A stretch of 17,666 nt of DNA from Tenderia sp965602225 (lineage in GTDB: Bacteria > Pseudomonadota > Gammaproteobacteria > Tenderiales > Tenderiaceae), in the NCBI GenBank assembly GCA_965602225.1, contig CBFCYE010000043.1:1-17666 (forward strand), given 5' to 3'. Shown here piece by piece: positions 16,366-17,666 of the stretch. The notes below the pieces were generated by a model. That model did no database searches. It saw only the letters and a list, made by a program, of their open reading frames with translations, and was not told the DNA's origin. Every line of letters starts with the position of its first letter. The first letter of the stretch is position 1. A program made the position numbers and the translations under genes.

Positions 16366-16394
16366 ATCATATACTATGTTTTTTTTATACTTAA
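16366..16394 (-). promoter_or_regulatory. Candidate sigma-70 promoter of nadB
   Basis: On the minus strand TTAAGT (16389-16394) and TATGAT (16366-16371) are separated by exactly 17 bases. This is the expected spacing and a fair match to TTGACA/TATAAT. The start would be about 35 bases before the nadB ATG. No NadR or NrtR operator was recognised. Confidence 0.4.
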
Positions 16395-16395
16395 C

Positions 16396-16423
16396 TGAAC
16401 CCCGGGGGGATTGCGCGGTCTAT
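16396..16423 (+). promoter_or_regulatory. Candidate sigma-E autoregulated promoter of rpoE
   Basis: TGAACCC (16396-16402), 16 bases, then TCTAT (16419-16423) fits the sigma-E consensus (GGAACTT, about 16 bases, TCTAA) in spacing and in the key AAC and TCTA bases. It lies about 50 bases upstream of the rpoE start, where the E. coli rpoE gene has its own sigma-E promoter. The spacer holds an unusual CCCCGGGG run. Positive feedback of rpoE on itself is inferred. Confidence 0.5.
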
Positions 16424-16470
16424 TCGTTAGCAAATAATGAAGACTAATAATAACAGTATGGATGGTCTGC

Positions 16471-17043
16471 ATGGCTGAGTATAAAGCGGACCAGGCGTTG
16501 GTAGAGCGTGTGCAGGGAGGGGATAAGGCCGCCTTTGATATATTGGTACTTAAGTATCAGAATCGGGTTGTTAATCTAATCTCTCGCTATGTCTATGATT
16601 CGTCAGAGGTTTATGATGTTGCGCAAGAAGCCTTTATCAAGGCTTATCGGGCGCTGCCGAACTTCAGGGGGGATAGTGCCTTTTATACCTGGTTGTATCG
16701 GATTGCGATTAACACAGCAAAAAATTACCTGGTGGCGCAGGGACGTAGACCACCGAAGACTGATATTGATATCCAGGATGCGGAACAATATGGCAGTTAT
16801 GATGATCTTAAGGATTATGAAACGCCTGAAGGATTGATGCAGAAGAGTGAAGTCGAGCAGGTCGTGGTGGAAACATTGCAAAAGCTACCAGAGGATTTAC
16901 GTACGGCGATTACTCTGCGTGAGCTGGAAGGTCTGAGTTATGAAGAGATTGCTGAAGCTATGGGTTGTCCTGTGGGTACGGTAAGGTCTCGTATTTTTAG
17001 GGCGCGTGAAGCGATTCAGAAACAATTGGAACCATTGTTGTAG
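16471..17043 (+). CDS. rpoE: RNA polymerase sigma-E factor (envelope stress, ECF family)
   Basis: The 190-residue product is an extracytoplasmic-function sigma factor that directs RNA polymerase to envelope-stress promoters. Region 2 is at about 24-95 (DVAQEAFIKAYRAL, then FRGDSAFYTWLYRIAINTAK and NYLVAQGRRPP), nearly identical to E. coli RpoE. Region 4 is at about 135-185, with LPEDLRTAITLRELEGLSYEE and the recognition helix region GCPVGTVRSRIFRAREAI. I chose the ATG at 16471 because the protein then aligns end to end with the E. coli start (MSEQLTDQVLVERVQ) and a GGATGG lies a few bases upstream; an ATG at 16462 would add three residues. The anti-sigma gene rseA follows 38 bases downstream, the classical rpoE-rseA order. 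In the family RseA holds RpoE at the membrane until proteolysis. Confidence 0.98.
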   Translation: MAEYKADQALVERVQGGDKAAFDILVLKYQNRVVNLISRYVYDSSEVYDVAQEAFIKAYRALPNFRGDSAFYTWLYRIAINTAKNYLVAQGRRPPKTDIDIQDAEQYGSYDDLKDYETPEGLMQKSEVEQVVVETLQKLPEDLRTAITLRELEGLSYEEIAEAMGCPVGTVRSRIFRAREAIQKQLEPLL

Positions 17044-17081
17044 GATAGTATCCAATCAACAAGAACATGGCGGAAAAAAAT

Positions 17082-17666
17082 ATGAAAGAAGATATTTCGG
17101 CATTAATGGATGGTGAGGTGAGTGAGCAGGAAATGCAGAAGTCGTTGCGTGAAATGCGTAATGATCCTGAACAACGCGACTGTTGGGAGCAATATCACAT
17201 CATCGGTGATGCCCTGAGAAACAATCTGCCACCAAATTTAAATCGAAGTTTCGTCAATAGTGTTAGCCAAGCCATCGCTAAAGAAGACCTGCCTGCCCCA
17301 CAAGTAATCCCACTTATACAGAAAACTAACAACTCAACTAAATTGCGTCATCCAATTGCCAACCCTTTTACAGGTTTTGCCTTGGCGGCTTCAGTGGCCA
17401 TGGTGGCTTATCTGGGGGTGGGGATGATTGCCGTAGATGAGCAGGCCAGTGGAGCAAGGCTGGCAAGTGCTCCCGTCCAAACTCAGATAGCAACAGTTGC
17501 CTCGCGCAGTATGCCGCAGTCTGGCATTCATACTGTACAAGGGCAGCAGTGGAATACCAGCAAACCAGCGATTGAATCGAAACTGAATAACTATTTATAT
17601 AGTCATCGTAATATTGCCGGGCCGACTGTAATGGCGCCGGTGGTTGTGCCTCAAGCTCGCTTAGTG
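17082..17666 (+). CDS. rseA: Sigma-E anti-sigma factor RseA/MucA-type, 3' end cut off
   Basis: An open frame of 195 codons runs to the window edge. The N-terminus matches the RseA/MucA sigma-binding domain: DISALMDGEVSEQEM, then CWEQYHIIGDALRNNLP and RSFVNSVSQAIAKE (residues 4-70). One membrane segment follows, GFALAASVAMVAYLGVGMIAV (about 98-118), putting the C-terminal part in the periplasm. The end (KLNNYLYSHRNIAG, then VVVPQARLV) matches the conserved MucA-like C-terminal region, so most of the gene is inside the window. I chose the ATG at 17082, with GGCGGA 7 bases upstream and family-typical length; the ATG at 17067 would add five residues. By family it sequesters RpoE until DegS- and RseP-type proteases cleave it. 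Confidence 0.93.
   Translation, partial: MKEDISALMDGEVSEQEMQKSLREMRNDPEQRDCWEQYHIIGDALRNNLPPNLNRSFVNSVSQAIAKEDLPAPQVIPLIQKTNNSTKLRHPIANPFTGFALAASVAMVAYLGVGMIAVDEQASGARLASAPVQTQIATVASRSMPQSGIHTVQGQQWNTSKPAIESKLNNYLYSHRNIAGPTVMAPVVVPQARLV

Noticed and set aside
1..17666. CRISPR arrays, tRNA or rRNA genes, transposases, integrases
   Set aside because: No spaced repeat array, cloverleaf-like sequence, or recombinase motif was found while reading both strands.

Overview
The window comes from the chromosome of a gammaproteobacterium. The evidence is the right-hand end: nadB is divergent from rpoE, with rseA directly downstream. That is the classical gammaproteobacterial order, and the RpoE protein is close to the E. 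coli protein over its whole length. Base composition is moderate. I cannot place the organism below class.

Layout. (1) Positions 1-3460, minus strand: a tight set of exported-protein genes. It holds a diheme beta-propeller lipoprotein related to hydrazine synthase alpha (HzsA-related), a secreted SH3b plus beta-barrel protein, and the first 33 codons of another secreted protein that runs off the left edge. (2) Positions 3461-3687: a divergent regulatory region with a perfect 9-bp inverted repeat, a CRP-like site and promoter-like -10 boxes. (3) Positions 3688-14726, plus strand: a seven-gene run with gaps of 13 bases or less, or with overlaps. In order it encodes a monoheme protein resembling planctomycete DUF1588/DUF1585-type proteins, a diheme plus LamG lipoprotein, a Tat-exported DUF1501-like protein, a small coiled-coil plus beta-domain periplasmic protein, a large periplasmic TPR protein, a very large TPR lipoprotein and a small TPR lipoprotein. 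(4) Positions 14738-16324, minus strand: nadB (L-aspartate oxidase). (5) Positions 16325-16470: a divergent promoter region with a good sigma-E-like promoter facing rpoE. (6) Positions 16471-17666, plus strand: rpoE and the start of rseA, cut off by the right edge.

The two divergent gene sets (1-14726) look like one functional unit. Every product carries an export signal. Three carry CxxCH heme c motifs, five in total. Four are probable lipoproteins, one is a predicted outer-membrane barrel and three are TPR scaffolds. I infer an envelope-spanning assembly that combines periplasmic c-type cytochromes with a TPR lipoprotein scaffold. The TPR trio recalls the periplasmic and outer-membrane part of Myxococcus Glt/Agl-type machines, and the heme/LamG/DUF1501 trio recalls planctomycete PSCyt/PSD/DUF1501 gene sets. 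The function is unknown. This is the most novel part of the window; nadB-rpoE-rseA is conserved housekeeping.
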